Origin: Shouchella clausii
Lineage (GTDB): Bacteria; Bacillota; Bacilli; Bacillales; Bacillaceae_D
Length of the DNA: 64,000 bases
NCBI RefSeq assembly: GCF_001598215.1
Contig: NZ_BCXJ01000001.1
Span: 62,001 to 126,000 of the forward strand
Reading direction: 5' to 3'
Numbering within the stretch: position 1 is the first letter of the stretch; the number at the start of each line of letters is the position of its first letter. The notes beneath the pieces were generated by a model. The model ran no database searches. It was not told the DNA's origin and saw only the letters and a program-made list of their open reading frames with translations. Of the stretch, positions 62,748-64,000 are shown piece after piece. Both the position numbers and the translations under genes were made by a program.

Positions 62748-63530
62748 TTATCGCTCAGCCTGCTTCTCGGCAATCCATAACGTCCAACGATCCTTCTCAA
62801 CGATCGGGCCGTCCTGTTCGAGTGACGTATCAATCACATGTACAAGTTTAGCCAATTCCTGGTCAGAAAGCTGATGTAAAATCGAGCGCCCTTTCCGTTT
62901 CGATAGATCAACGAGAAGTTCCTGCTTGCTTGGATGGATCGCCCGTGTCTCCCATAACGTTTCCTCATGCAACAATAAAAAGCCGTTAGAATGGAGAGCT
63001 TGGCGAACGTAAGCGCTAGAAAAACGGCGTTTTGCTTCTATTTTCCTCAGGCGTGGGAAGGCAGAAAAAAAGTAGCCACGTACATGCTCAGTGCTTCCGG
63101 GAAGAAAGCAATCGTCAAGCGTACGGTTTTGAATAATAAACAGGCCACCCCTTGTTAATGTCCGCGCCGCTTCTTGAAAAAAAGGCTGCACGCTTGGCAG
63201 ATGGTGAATGAGCGCTCTTGCCAAAAGCAAATCAGTCGATTCGCTTGCGAGAGGAAGGTCCTCACAATCCCCTTTTCTAAGCTCAATTTGTTGAAACTCC
63301 CGGCATGCTTTTTTGGCGTCAGCGAGCATTTGCGCCGACGAATCGACACCGATGACATGAGGAATACCGATCATTGCCAGCGCTCGTGTGTAGATTCCTC
63401 CACCACAGCCAATGTCAGCGGCAATATCGATGTGTTTCCTTGACAGATGGCTGGCAATAGTCGTAAGCCACCGTGAATCGGCATTGCGGCCGCTATAGCT
63501 GTTTTGGTTGCGCTTATCATGGAAATCCAT
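62748..63530 (-). CDS. SAM-dependent methyltransferase (class I)
   Basis: 260 residues. Motif I AADIGCGGGIYTRAL, GDCEDLPLASES (motif II/III), LARALIHHLPSV. AAGGAGGC precedes the ATG. Substrate unknown. Lies between a long spacer and the NSS gene. Confidence 0.88.
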   Translation of the reverse strand: MDFHDKRNQNSYSGRNADSRWLTTIASHLSRKHIDIAADIGCGGGIYTRALAMIGIPHVIGVDSSAQMLADAKKACREFQQIELRKGDCEDLPLASESTDLLLARALIHHLPSVQPFFQEAARTLTRGGLFIIQNRTLDDCFLPGSTEHVRGYFFSAFPRLRKIEAKRRFSSAYVRQALHSNGFLLLHEETLWETRAIHPSKQELLVDLSKRKGRSILHQLSDQELAKLVHVIDTSLEQDGPIVEKDRWTLWIAEKQAER

Positions 63531-63871
63531 TTGGAAAGCCTCCTTGCCCTTTTCTTTTAGCGTACAACAGCCAGCCGCGTGTAGATAGGACCGATTTTGA
63601 ATAGGAGGCGATAAGAAAATGTTTCGTCATTGAATGATGTATGTTGGTCAAGCTCAATAAATCGTTTCGACAAACTTATGGTAAAGGAAGGGATGGCTCA
63701 GTGCTATGTAGAAGGGTAGCAGCAGGGGGCATAGAAACTCTCTCTTTGACTTATTTATCTTGCTCTTTTCGTAAACGTTGTTCCTTTTTAAGTTGAATCA
63801 ATACACTCATTCCTATTTTTATATGGTAAGATAGGAATGTATGTTCGTTTTGCGAGAGGGGTTCATTCAAG
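63531..63871. promoter_or_regulatory. Intergenic region with operator-like repeat
   Basis: 341 bases. CATTCCTAT (63808-63816) and ATAGGAATG (63831-63839) form a 9-bp inverted repeat, with a TATGGT-like -10 between them. It may control the downstream gene. I see nothing else. Confidence 0.4.
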
Positions 63872-64000
63872 ATGTTACAGAATAAAGAGGATGTCATAAA
63901 GCTCATTCATAGTGATGAAAAAATGATGGAAATCATTAAGGCTGCAAGCTCCCTTGATTTACCTGATTGGTGGATATGTGCAGGGTTTGTACGGTCTAAA
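63872..64000 (+). CDS. Nucleotidyltransferase-like protein (partial)
   Basis: 43 codons before the window edge. The segment LDLPDWWICAGFVRSK is the N-terminal signature of the DUF925/COG3575 nucleotidyltransferase family. The frame is open to the edge. GAGAGGGG lies ten bases before the ATG. Confidence 0.72.
   Translation, partial: MLQNKEDVIKLIHSDEKMMEIIKAASSLDLPDWWICAGFVRSK

Noticed and set aside
1-64000. CRISPR arrays, tRNA or rRNA genes and intact insertion sequences
   Set aside because: Looked for regular spaced repeats, tRNA-like cloverleaf patterns, rRNA conserved segments and transposase motifs; none was seen.

Overview
The window is a typical low-to-mid GC Bacillaceae chromosome segment. 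It has Bacillus-style Shine-Dalgarno sites (AAGGAGG-like), frequent TTG and GTG starts, Zur, CcpA and SigD-type sites, and gene neighbourhoods like those of Bacillus subtilis (citA/citR, mdx/malR, rpsN paralogue with a Zur box). The mix of two TRAP transporters, acetoacetate genes and a large carbohydrate/organic-acid accessory load suggests an alkaliphilic relative such as Shouchella (Bacillus) clausii. That genus call is inference. No rRNA, tRNA, CRISPR array, intact insertion sequence or prophage is visible.

Layout. 1-1.1 kb: end of an oligopeptide ABC transporter operon. 1.1-5.8 kb: an MMPL-type exporter with a secreted heptad-rich partner, divergent from a TetR regulator. 6-12.4 kb: small enzymes (DinB-like, CGNR, DUF1801), an ECF sigma factor with its DUF4179 anti-sigma, an acetyltransferase and a chemoreceptor with a SigD-like promoter. 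12.7-17.5 kb: an Ldh2-family dehydrogenase divergent from a GntR regulator and a DctPQM TRAP transporter, sharing a palindromic operator. 17.5-19.6 kb: citA/citR. 19.8-28.5 kb: a long operon with a TAXI-type TRAP transporter, two FadR-type regulators, GlcD, GlcF and an L-2-hydroxyglutarate oxidase-like enzyme, followed by a convergent PucR regulator.

30.2-31.6 kb: an unrecognised secreted protein translationally coupled to a 44-residue membrane protein, behind strong inverted repeats. 31.7-38.5 kb: maltodextrin utilisation (neopullulanase, MdxEFG, MalR). 38.6-41.3 kb: acetoacetate uptake and activation. 41.4-45.4 kb: a long UbiD-type decarboxylase, an MhqO-like ring-cleavage enzyme and DeoD. 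45.4-47.1 kb: a zinc-starvation unit (COG0523 GTPase and zinc-independent S14) with two Zur boxes. 47.1-49.4 kb: a MutS2-like ATPase without the Smr nuclease domain, behind a consensus promoter, a seven-residue leader peptide and a terminator-bearing leader. The leader peptide resembles known macrolide-sensing leaders.

49.5-52.9 kb: DegV, a YdcF-like protein and a PadR operon governed by a 41-bp perfect palindrome. 53-55.1 kb: a quiet region with a DUF4352 lipoprotein, a decayed gene remnant and a ribbon-helix-helix mini-protein. 55.4-63.5 kb: a CynX-type MFS exporter, a four-gene two-component operon flanked by two lipoproteins, DUF1259, pterin dehydratase, a sodium symporter and a methyltransferase. 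A nucleotidyltransferase-like gene runs off the right edge.

The strongest candidate for an undescribed system is the 47.1-49.4 kb unit, read here as an antibiotic- or stall-inducible ribosome-rescue factor. Next are the secreted-protein/44-residue membrane-protein pair at 30.5-31.6 kb and the 2-hydroxy-acid TAXI-TRAP operon.
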